Below are positions 1-6,088 of a stretch of 6,574 nt of DNA, piece by piece; the first letter of the stretch is position 1, and the number at the start of each line of letters is the position of its first letter. The DNA comes from Candidatus Aminicenantota bacterium (GTDB lineage Bacteria; Acidobacteriota; Aminicenantia; Aminicenantales; JAFGBC01), in the NCBI GenBank assembly GCA_016933355.1, contig JAFGBC010000052.1:1-6574 (forward strand). The letters are read 5' to 3'. The notes beneath the pieces were generated by a model. The model did not search any database and was not told where the DNA came from. It saw nothing but the letters and a program-made list of their open reading frames with translations. The translations under genes and the position numbers were made by a program.

Positions 1-19
1 CGACGGTTCGAAGGGACCG

Positions 20-1672
20 TTATTTCTCGACTTCGACGCCGACGAGGACGACGCGGCCTCCGTTTGAAGACAGCGTCTTCCCGACGCCGGCGGCGGCGTG
101 GACGGGAGCGCCGGTCGGCCCGGCCTCCTTGGTCAGGAGCCCGTTGCTCAGGACGAGGTGGTAATCCAGCAGATAGAAGTCGCTGAGGGTGATGGTCGGC
201 GTCGAGGCGCTGACGACCGTCGTGGGCAAGGCCATGTCCCAGGAGAAGGAGCCCGATTTTTCCCCGGGCTTGTTGAGATAGGAGCCTGTGGCGAAATAAT
301 GGTAGCTGACGTCCTTCTCGGGCGAAGGGAAGTCGAGGTGGACCCGGAAGTCCAGGTAGGCGTTGTCGGTGATCTCGTCGGTCGTGAAGAACTTGAGGTC
401 CCCGCTCGTCGATTGGAAGCTGACGCTCCCGGCGTAGTTGACGACCGAGGTCGCGAAGCTGAGCTTGGTCGTCGCCAGGTTGGAGATGGCCAGGGTGTTG
501 GGGAGCTGGCCGTTCAGGAAGAGGATGAGGTTCGACCAGTCGTCGATCTCTTCTTGCGCCTTGATGCCGTGGTCCCACTGGGCGCCGATGAGGTCGAGCC
601 GGCCGTCCCGATTGACGTCGGCGGCGGCCAGGGTCCCCAGGGCTTTGTCGAAACGGAGGTGACGGGCGAGCCGGCTCCGCGAGGCGAACGACCCGTTGCC
701 GTTGCCCGCAAACAGGGCGATGCCGGCCGTTTCGCCCGTGGCCAGGTCCAGCTTGGCGTCGGTCCCCAGCTTGACGAGGACGCCGCCCCCTTCGAACGAT
801 GCCGCGGCGGGGAGCCGCTTCTTCGTGGTGAAGAGGCCGGTCCCGGCGGCGAGCATGGACCATCCGTCGTTCGCCCCCCCTCCGTCGCCGACAAGGTCGA
901 GCTTCCGGTCGCCGTTGAGGTCGCCGGCGACTAGGCAGGCGCCCAGGGCCGTATGGCGGGTCGTTTTCGGCGCCCGGAAGGCGCCGTCCCCCTTGCTCTT
1001 ATAATAATAGATGCGGTCGCCGGGATGGAACTCGCCGAAGACGGCGTCGTTCTTCTTGTCGGTGTCGAAATTTCCGGCCACGACGCTGTCGTAGCTGCTG
1101 GACGCCTTGACGACTCGCTTCTTGAATTTCGCCCCGCCCAGGTTCAGGAAGGACAGGACCGCGCCGTTCTTCTGCTGAATCCCGACGACGTCGGGCCGGC
1201 CGTCGTTGTTGAGGTCCAAAACGGCCGCGCAGTCGAGGGCCGAAGCGATTTTCCCCGCCGGGACGTTGACGGCGTTGAGGAGCCCGCCGGCGCCGTCGCC
1301 GGGCAGGACGGCGAAATGGGCCTTGGCCGTCGGGACGTTGACGGCCAGGTCGGGAGCTCCGTCGCCGTTGAAGTCGCCCGCCCCCACGAATGTTCGGCCG
1401 GTCTTGGCCAGGGGCAGGGCGAAGGCCTGCGGATAGGCGCAGCTCGGCCCGCCCAGGAAGGTCCGGACGGTCTTGTTGGCGTAGTCGATCAGGGCGACGT
1501 CCGGATAGCCGTCACGGTTGATGTCGGCGACGACCATGTCGCTGATGGTCCCCGGCACCGTGATCCGGACCTGCCGGAACGGAAAGGTTTCGGCGCCCAG
1601 GCCGACGGCCGGACTCAGGAGGAGAACCAACAGCGGAATCCAAAGCGCCGCTCTCCGGGACCGAGATCTCAT
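20..1672 (-). CDS. Secreted seven-bladed FG-GAP/VCBS beta-propeller protein
   Basis: Exported protein of 550 aa with no enzyme motif; probably an extracellular or surface binding protein. Residues 1-27 form a signal peptide: an Arg-rich start (RSRSRR), a hydrophobic core WIPLLVLLLS, and likely cleavage after GLGA. Residues about 33-388 hold seven repeats of roughly 50 aa, each with an Asp/Asn-rich calcium-type loop (pattern D-x-N-x-D-G-x-x-D). The loops begin near residues 50, 100, 153, 201, 251, 301 and 352, for example DINRDGYPD, DFNGDGAPD, DLNNDGRPD and DVNRDGRLD. This regular period is that of FG-GAP/VCBS (integrin-alpha-like) propellers, and seven units make a complete ring. Loop six (KLGTDAKLD) is degenerate. 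Residues 389-550 are beta-rich and unassigned. The ATG at 1672 is fixed by a GAGGAGG ribosome site and the signal peptide. The gene lies 93 nt downstream of the other secreted propeller gene and has its own putative promoter. The fold call is secure; the ligand is unknown. Confidence 0.9.
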   Translation of the reverse strand: MRSRSRRAALWIPLLVLLLSPAVGLGAETFPFRQVRITVPGTISDMVVADINRDGYPDVALIDYANKTVRTFLGGPSCAYPQAFALPLAKTGRTFVGAGDFNGDGAPDLAVNVPTAKAHFAVLPGDGAGGLLNAVNVPAGKIASALDCAAVLDLNNDGRPDVVGIQQKNGAVLSFLNLGGAKFKKRVVKASSSYDSVVAGNFDTDKKNDAVFGEFHPGDRIYYYKSKGDGAFRAPKTTRHTALGACLVAGDLNGDRKLDLVGDGGGANDGWSMLAAGTGLFTTKKRLPAAASFEGGGVLVKLGTDAKLDLATGETAGIALFAGNGNGSFASRSRLARHLRFDKALGTLAAADVNRDGRLDLIGAQWDHGIKAQEEIDDWSNLILFLNGQLPNTLAISNLATTKLSFATSVVNYAGSVSFQSTSGDLKFFTTDEITDNAYLDFRVHLDFPSPEKDVSYHYFATGSYLNKPGEKSGSFSWDMALPTTVVSASTPTITLSDFYLLDYHLVLSNGLLTKEAGPTGAPVHAAAGVGKTLSSNGGRVVLVGVEVEK

Positions 1673-1678
1673 GGCGTT

Positions 1679-1685
1679 CCTCCTC
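1679..1685 (-). promoter_or_regulatory. Ribosome binding site of the seven-bladed propeller gene
   Basis: GAGGAGG on the minus strand lies six nt before the ATG at 1672. It is a near-ideal Shine-Dalgarno sequence and decides this start, which also gives an intact signal peptide. Confidence 0.85.
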
Positions 1686-1704
1686 GTTATTATCCTTCAA
1701 AATA

Positions 1705-1734
1705 GTCATAGCCGTAACCGAACCGGCCTGTCAA
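1705..1734 (-). promoter_or_regulatory. Putative sigma70-type promoter for the seven-bladed propeller gene
   Basis: On the minus strand a perfect -35 box TTGACA (1734-1729) is followed by 18 nt and then TATGAC (1710-1705), four of six matches to the -10 consensus. Transcription would start near 1698, giving a leader of about 25 nt that contains the GAGGAGG ribosome site. The -35 box sits in the same TTTGACA heptamer as the two promoters at 4777-4853. This suggests that the downstream gene can be transcribed independently of the 978-aa gene before it, although read-through is also possible because no clear terminator separates them. Confidence 0.55.
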
Positions 1735-1765
1735 ACGGTTTCTGTTCGCTCCGGCCGGCCGTTCG

Positions 1766-4702
1766 TCATCGCGCGCCCGGAGGGTCGTCGCCGGACGCGG
1801 CCGCCGTGAAGACCGGCGCGAGCTGCCGGTTTCGGTCGATGCACAGGAAGAGGGGATTGTCTTTCTCGTGCCCGGCCGGGACGTCGCCCGTCCAGCCCGC
1901 GAACGCGTAGCCGGAATCGGGATAGGCTTGGATCAGCCATTCCCTCTGGTCGGCGTCCTCGAGGTCGACGAAATCGTAAGCCCCCGGGGCGTAGTTCGTC
2001 GTCCCCCCGGCGGCGGAGATCACCGTCACCGTGAATTTATCCCAGGGCCCGATGCCCCAGGACAGGAAACTCCAAAGGGGACCTTCCGTCGTCGCCCCGC
2101 TCCGGTCGCGGGAAACGATCTTCCAGAAGAACTGCGTGCCGGAGGGAATCACCTGCCGGACCCCGAACCATTCCGTCGCCGTCAGGTTTTGGGCGAGAAG
2201 GGGCGGGGTCGGCGTCGTCCCGAAATAGAGGTCGTACGAAACAACGTCCCCGGCGTCTGCGTCGCCGCCTCCCCAGCGGAGCAGGAAGGATTGAGGTTCA
2301 TAATTCACGCTGGCGTTGGCCGGAAAGAGGGGGATCGGCGTGTCCGGCGCCGCGTTTGCCTTGTTCAACGTCCTCGCCGACGCCGTCGCGGCGGGGCTCG
2401 TTCCCGAGCCGTTGAAGGCGGAGACCCGGAACTCGTACGGGGTGTTCTTATCGAGCCCGTCCACCCAACATGAGGTCGTGTCGAAACGCGGATAGCCGTA
2501 GGTCTCGAAGGCCGCGGATCCGGTCTTGCGGAAATCGACGCGGTAGCCACGCTCGTTCGTCGCGGCGTCGGTCCAGGAGAGCTCGATCCGGTTGTTCGAG
2601 ACGGCCCGAGCCCGCAGCCCGGAGGGCGCGGACGGCCGGGTCTTGGGGAGGGCGGCCCGGAAGCCGAGGATCCGGTCGCCCCACTTGAACTCGCCGACCC
2701 AGAGGTATTCGCCGTCGAAGCTCAGCCGGGCCGGCATGTTGAATTGGCCCGCCGATTTCCCGGCCAGGGTCGAGACGCCGTTCGGCTGGCCGAGGACCGC
2801 CGTCCAGGGCTGATTCGCTCTGGTCGGGAACCGGTCGTAGACGAGGACGCGGTTGTTGCCCAGCTCTGCGACGGCGAACAGCTTGGGATGAATGATCATG
2901 CCGCTGGGCCCGTTGAGGCGGTCAAGGACCAGATCCGGCTTCTGATCGTTCCGGGTCGGGATCGCGTTCCAGAGGAGAACCTTGTCGCTCAGGCTGACGG
3001 CCAGGCGGCGTCCGTCCGTGGCGCAGTCGCTGGCGAGGTGCGTCGCCCCCGCCCCGAAGCGCAGCGTGACGTTGGGATTCGGCAATTGGAACTTGTCGGG
3101 CAGCGCGTTCCAGATCATGACCTGGTTGTTGCGGGCGTCGATGATCGCCAATTTATTTCCGGCCAGGCAGGCCGAAGTCAGCTGGGAGATGTTCAGCCTC
3201 CGCATGTCGTCGACGCTGATCAGGCGGCGATAGGGCGTCTGATGGTCTCTCTCCGGGAACCGATCGTACAACAGGACGCCCGCCTCCCAATCGGCGACCA
3301 GAAGCCGGATCCCGTCGCTCCAGAGGCCCCCTTGCTCGCGAAACGGATCATAGACCTGGGCATATCCGCACCAGGGGGCGTACCATTGGTCCCATCTTTG
3401 GATGGAGAGGATCGTGTCGAGGGGACGGGCATTGTTCTTGGGCAGATCCTGATAGATGACCGTCCGACCCATGAACATGCTGAAGGCCAGCTTTTTTCCC
3501 GTCGAAACGAGGCCGCCGCTGCTTTGCCCGCCCTTGCGGCTCTGGAAGATATTGGTCGTGAAGTCTTTGGCGCCGAGCACGATATCGGCCGGCGTTTCGC
3601 CGTCCGACGGGATGCCGTTGTAGATGAGGACCCGGTTGGTGTTGCCGTCGGCGAAGACAATCCGCCGGCCGTCGTATTGAAGACCGTAATAGCGCCCGCC
3701 CGCGCAGTACTTGTCGGCCCCGGCGTAGCGGCTGTACTTCTGGTTGTCGCGGGTCGGGATCGAGTCCCAGATCCAGATCAGGGTGCAGCCCAACAGGAGT
3801 TTCCCGTTCTTGATCGAGAGCGTCCCGAGGTCGGTCGCGAAAGTATGGTAGCGGTACTTGTTGACCCAAACCGGCTCGGGGAAGGCGTCGCTTTTTATGA
3901 CGACGTCGGGAGGCTGGCCGTTCTTCGTCAGGGGCTTGGTCCAGAGGCAGATCTTCTTGGCGTTATAGTCGCCGACGGCGACGACCCGGCCGTCCGAATC
4001 GACGCAGGTCGGCGTCCAGAGGTTCCAGCGCTTGTCGTTGAACTCGAACGACGTGAAATTCTTCTGGCCCAGGACGAGGTCGGCCTTCTGGTTGTTCCGG
4101 GTCGGGAGCTTTTTCCAAACGAGGACCCGGGACGAAACCGCGACCAGGAGCTTGGTTCCATCGTAGCAGACGCCCCACGGCTCGGACAGATGCGTTACCG
4201 GGTCGGGCGGGTTCCCCGGTCCCACCGTGTCGAAGTCGGGTTGGCCCAAGACGAGGTCGGCCGGGGCGTCGTTCGCGGTCGGGATCTTGTTCCAGATCAG
4301 GACGCGCCAGTTGAAGGCGTCGGCCACGAACAGCTTTTTTCCGTCAGAATAGACCCCCATCGGCCAGTTGAGGCCCGACCGGCCGCCGCCCGAGGCGTTC
4401 GTCGTGAAGTTCTTCTGGCCCAGGACGAAGTCGGGCGCCTGTCCGTTCCGGGTCGGGAAGGCTTTCCAGATGAGGATGCGGTTGTTCCTGGTGTCGGAGA
4501 CATAAAGCCGCCGGCCGTCGCTGAACGCTTTCATCGGGTGGTTGAATTCGCTCCGGACCGCCCGGGACGAATACGGACCGAGGACGATCTCCGCTTTCTG
4601 TCCGGTCCGGAACAGGGGTTTATCCGCCGGCCGGACGGCGCCGGCAAGGACCGCGACGGTCAAAGCAGCGAGGAAAAGACGCGGGGCTCGGGTCACTGCC
4701 AT
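1766..4702 (-). CDS. Large secreted NHL-like beta-propeller protein with FnIII and InlB-like modules
   Basis: Exported multidomain protein of 978 aa with no catalytic motif; probably extracellular binding or scaffold. Residues 1-26 form a signal peptide (core LFLAALTVAVLAGA). Residues about 37-686 hold twelve diverged repeats, each a DG-x-x-L-x-VAD strand, then NNRVLIW, then PTRNxQxADLVLGQ. The W/Y-type strands lie near residues 74, 131, 190, 248, 305, 355, 411, 473, 525, 572, 616 and 675. This is the NHL-like propeller pattern common in secreted environmental-bacterial proteins. Residues 688-779 form a fibronectin type III domain (ELSW, then VDGLDKNTPYEFRVSAFN). Residues 785-880 form a second FnIII-like module (SYDLYFG, QFFWKIVSRD). 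Residues 888-966 resemble InlB B-type repeats (GYAFAGWTGD). There is no sorting signal or membrane anchor at the C-terminus. The ATG at 4702 is supported by GAAGGAG seven nt upstream. It is the first gene leftward from the divergent promoter region. Domain calls are firm; function is unknown. Confidence 0.9.
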   Translation of the reverse strand: MAVTRAPRLFLAALTVAVLAGAVRPADKPLFRTGQKAEIVLGPYSSRAVRSEFNHPMKAFSDGRRLYVSDTRNNRILIWKAFPTRNGQAPDFVLGQKNFTTNASGGGRSGLNWPMGVYSDGKKLFVADAFNWRVLIWNKIPTANDAPADLVLGQPDFDTVGPGNPPDPVTHLSEPWGVCYDGTKLLVAVSSRVLVWKKLPTRNNQKADLVLGQKNFTSFEFNDKRWNLWTPTCVDSDGRVVAVGDYNAKKICLWTKPLTKNGQPPDVVIKSDAFPEPVWVNKYRYHTFATDLGTLSIKNGKLLLGCTLIWIWDSIPTRDNQKYSRYAGADKYCAGGRYYGLQYDGRRIVFADGNTNRVLIYNGIPSDGETPADIVLGAKDFTTNIFQSRKGGQSSGGLVSTGKKLAFSMFMGRTVIYQDLPKNNARPLDTILSIQRWDQWYAPWCGYAQVYDPFREQGGLWSDGIRLLVADWEAGVLLYDRFPERDHQTPYRRLISVDDMRRLNISQLTSACLAGNKLAIIDARNNQVMIWNALPDKFQLPNPNVTLRFGAGATHLASDCATDGRRLAVSLSDKVLLWNAIPTRNDQKPDLVLDRLNGPSGMIIHPKLFAVAELGNNRVLVYDRFPTRANQPWTAVLGQPNGVSTLAGKSAGQFNMPARLSFDGEYLWVGEFKWGDRILGFRAALPKTRPSAPSGLRARAVSNNRIELSWTDAATNERGYRVDFRKTGSAAFETYGYPRFDTTSCWVDGLDKNTPYEFRVSAFNGSGTSPAATASARTLNKANAAPDTPIPLFPANASVNYEPQSFLLRWGGGDADAGDVVSYDLYFGTTPTPPLLAQNLTATEWFGVRQVIPSGTQFFWKIVSRDRSGATTEGPLWSFLSWGIGPWDKFTVTVISAAGGTTNYAPGAYDFVDLEDADQREWLIQAYPDSGYAFAGWTGDVPAGHEKDNPLFLCIDRNRQLAPVFTAAASGDDPPGAR
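1805..2041 (-). other. InlB-like C-terminal module of the 978-aa protein
   Basis: Residues 888-966 carry the pattern of the divergent InlB B-repeat / bacterial repeat family: a TVTV strand, G-G-T, P-G-x-Y, an alanine-tyrosine-proline strand, then GYAFAGWTGD, DNPLFLCID and a closing APVF. Such modules usually occur as small beta domains in cell-surface or secreted proteins and have no enzymatic role. There is only one copy here. About a dozen polar residues follow before the stop, with no anchor. Confidence 0.7.
2645..4594 (-). repeat. Twelve-unit NHL-like repeat array within the 978-aa protein
   Basis: The coding repeats are visible at DNA as well as protein level. For example, ttctggcccaggacga occurs identically at 4062-4077 and 4413-4428, and variants of gttccgggtcggga recur through the gene. 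At protein level units 1, 2, 3, 6, 10 and 11 are the best preserved (RVLIW ... PTRN ... ADLVLGQ). Units 4, 5, 7, 8 and 9 have diverged, notably in the VLGQ segment. Unit 12 stops after its RILGF strand and lacks the VLGQ segment. An unpaired AEIVLGPY segment precedes unit 1 at residues 37-44, as expected if the ring is closed by N- and C-terminal strands. Confidence 0.85.
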
Positions 4703-4709
4703 ACGTACG

Positions 4710-4716
4710 CTCCTTC
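4710..4716 (-). promoter_or_regulatory. Ribosome binding site of the 978-aa propeller gene
   Basis: GAAGGAG on the minus strand lies seven nt before the ATG at 4702, supporting this start. The protein begins directly with a plausible signal peptide. Confidence 0.8.
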
Positions 4717-4739
4717 GATGAACCTTGGCGCTCGCTGAG

Positions 4740-4760
4740 GGACGCGGAACCTCCGCGTCC
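4740..4760 (-). promoter_or_regulatory. Perfect 9-bp hairpin in the leader of the 978-aa gene
   Basis: GGACGCGGA and TCCGCGTCC are exact inverted complements separated by three bases. If transcription starts near 4770, as the promoter at 4777-4806 implies, the hairpin would occupy about +11 to +31 of the leader, ending roughly 24 nt before the ribosome site. No run of T follows on either strand, so it is not a classic intrinsic terminator. A 5' mRNA-stabilising stem or a protein-binding site would fit, but its role is not shown. Confidence 0.5.
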
Positions 4761-4776
4761 GGATGATCTAAAAAGA

Positions 4777-4806
4777 ATTCTAGTCCAGGATCAGGGGGCT
4801 TGTCAA
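4777..4806 (-). promoter_or_regulatory. Putative sigma70-type promoter for the 978-aa gene (leftward)
   Basis: On the minus strand a perfect -35 box TTGACA (4806-4801) is followed by an 18-nt spacer and the -10 box TAGAAT (4782-4777), five of six consensus matches. The predicted start is near 4770, giving a leader of about 68 nt that contains a strong hairpin and then GAAGGAG. It mirrors the rightward promoter at 4824-4853. Confidence 0.65.
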
Positions 4807-4829
4807 AAACGCCGGCGCCGGGTTTGACA
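4801..4829. repeat. Inverted repeat joining the two divergent -35 boxes
   Basis: TGTCAAA (4801-4807) and TTTGACA (4823-4829) are perfect 7-base inverted arms separated by 15 bases. The interval contains a 10-base palindrome ccggcgccgg (4812-4821). Each arm includes the -35 box of one divergent promoter. The symmetry may simply reflect two consensus -35 elements facing each other. The internal palindrome could additionally be a regulator site, which would control both operons at once. Confidence 0.5.
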
Positions 4830-4853
4830 TCGGGCGGGGGCCGGGGCTATAGT
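4824..4853 (+). promoter_or_regulatory. Putative sigma70-type promoter for the glycosidase operon (rightward)
   Basis: A perfect -35 box TTGACA (4824-4829) is followed by an 18-nt, very G-rich spacer and the -10 box TATAGT (4848-4853), five of six consensus matches. The start would be near 4860, leaving a short leader of about 26 nt before the ATG at 4886 and placing the ribosome site within it. Among the three promoters proposed in the window this is the clearest. Confidence 0.7.
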
Positions 4854-4870
4854 TTGGGCCTCCGCGCTTC

Positions 4871-4880
4871 AGGAAGGGAG
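4871..4880 (+). promoter_or_regulatory. Ribosome binding site of the glycosidase gene
   Basis: AGGAAGGGAG lies five nt before the ATG at 4886, a strong purine-rich Shine-Dalgarno sequence that supports this start. Confidence 0.8.
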
Positions 4881-4885
4881 CGGAT

Positions 4886-6088
4886 ATGATCAACATCGGA
4901 GAGACCGAGCTCGAGAGACTGGCCGCCGAAGCGCGCGAGCGGATCGGCGGGCTGCGCGGCCGCGTCCTGCGCCGCGCCACAGGGGCGATTCCCTACGATT
5001 ACATCGTCCCCAGCGGCGTCTACGAAGAGCTCTGGGACTGGGACGCCTTCTTCGTCGGTCTCCATCTCATCTCGGTCGACCGGGCCGACGGCGTCTACCT
5101 CAAGAACTGGTGCCTGAACTTCCTCCGCTACACCGAGCCCGACGGCCAGACGCCGGGCGGGCTTAGACCCTGGGCCGGACGCGACGCCCGTCTCTACCAT
5201 ATCAAACCGCTCATGGGCCAGGCCGCCTACTACGCGTCGATCTCGCTGAGCGATTTCGGATGGATCGCGCCGGTCTGGGACGCGATGGCCGCCTGTATCA
5301 CCTATCGCGAGCGCTTCATGAGCGACGCGGAAACCGGCCTCGCCAAGTGGTGGGACGGGCTGGAATCCGGGGCCGACAACAACCCGAGCCTGGTCCGGCG
5401 CTATCACAACGGCGTCGCGGCCGGGGACGTCAACGGCTTCCTGGTCCTCGACTACCGGGCGATGGCGGTCATCGCGGACAGGCTCGGCAAGCGCGGCGAG
5501 GCCGCGGCCTTCCGGGAGCGGGCGCGCCGGCTGACCGAGGCCGTGAACGCCCACCTCTGGGACCCGGCCGACTCGACCTATTACAGCTACGATGCGGCCG
5601 AGAGGGACCGCATCCGCTGCGTCACCTACAGCAACCTGATTCCGCTCTGGGCGGGGCTCGCCTCGGCCGAACGGGCGCAGGCCATGATCGAACGCTACGT
5701 CCTGGCGCCCGGAAAGCTCTGGTCGCCCCACGGCGTCCGGTCGGCCGCCCTCGACGAGCCGGCCTTCAGCAACGCCAACGTCATCAAGCCCTACTCGAAC
5801 TGGGCGGGGCCGATCTGGCCGCACGCCAACTGGATGGTCCTGCACGCCCTGCTCCGCTACGGTTATCCGGAGGCGGCGCGGACGATCGCCGGGCGCGTCA
5901 CGAAGCTCTGCCTGGACGACCTGGCCGCGAACGGCATGATGCACGAGAACTACCACTCGGAAACGGGCGCTCCGCTCGCGGCGCCGGATTTCGTGAGCTG
6001 GAATCTCCTCGTCTCCCAGATGATCGACGAGGCCCGGACGCGCGCCTTCCAGCCCGACCCGTCCCGCGCCCTGTGGGCCGAAGTCTGA
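4886..6088 (+). CDS. GH63-type (mannosylglycerate hydrolase-like) glycosidase
   Basis: Cytoplasmic glycosidase of 400 aa, predicted to be an inverting hydrolase with an (alpha/alpha)6 barrel, related to GH63/trehalase-like enzymes and closest in size and motifs to the short bacterial mannosylglycerate/glucosylglycerate hydrolase type. Visible motifs in order are: WDWDAFF at 50-56; ESGADNNP at 160-167, whose D164 is the likely general acid; NWAGPIWPHANW at 305-316, the substrate-pocket loop typical of the family; and HENYHSETG at 353-361, whose E354 is the likely general base. There is no signal peptide, so the substrate is probably intracellular, such as a glycosyl-glycerate compatible solute or a transported oligosaccharide. 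Unlike larger GH63 enzymes it has no N-terminal beta-sandwich domain. It is the first gene after a strong divergent promoter, and its stop codon abuts the next start. The family call is firm; the exact substrate cannot be read from sequence. Confidence 0.85.
   Translation: MINIGETELERLAAEARERIGGLRGRVLRRATGAIPYDYIVPSGVYEELWDWDAFFVGLHLISVDRADGVYLKNWCLNFLRYTEPDGQTPGGLRPWAGRDARLYHIKPLMGQAAYYASISLSDFGWIAPVWDAMAACITYRERFMSDAETGLAKWWDGLESGADNNPSLVRRYHNGVAAGDVNGFLVLDYRAMAVIADRLGKRGEAAAFRERARRLTEAVNAHLWDPADSTYYSYDAAERDRIRCVTYSNLIPLWAGLASAERAQAMIERYVLAPGKLWSPHGVRSAALDEPAFSNANVIKPYSNWAGPIWPHANWMVLHALLRYGYPEAARTIAGRVTKLCLDDLAANGMMHENYHSETGAPLAAPDFVSWNLLVSQMIDEARTRAFQPDPSRALWAEV

Noticed and set aside
3..20. 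Short inverted repeat acggt/accgt just past the stop of the 550-aa gene
   Set aside because: Only five base pairs around an eight-base loop, and the window ends before any T tract could be seen, so a terminator cannot be supported.
953..1705. A 250-codon plus-strand frame opposite the start of the seven-bladed propeller gene
   Set aside because: Low-complexity Val/Asp/Gly-rich product from the antisense of repeat DNA, with no domain pattern. The opposite strand holds the real gene.
1716..1762. Palindromic ccggccgg and aaccg/cggtt repeats between the two propeller genes as a terminator
   Set aside because: The stems are short or have long loops and no T run follows on the minus strand. The segment is better explained by the promoter.
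2744..4738. A 664-codon open frame on the plus strand opposite the large propeller gene
   Set aside because: It is a shadow of the opposite gene, kept open by G/C-rich third positions and by the regular repeats, whose antisense gives a repetitive Val/Asp/Gly-rich product. The minus-strand gene has a signal peptide, recognisable domains, a ribosome site and a promoter.
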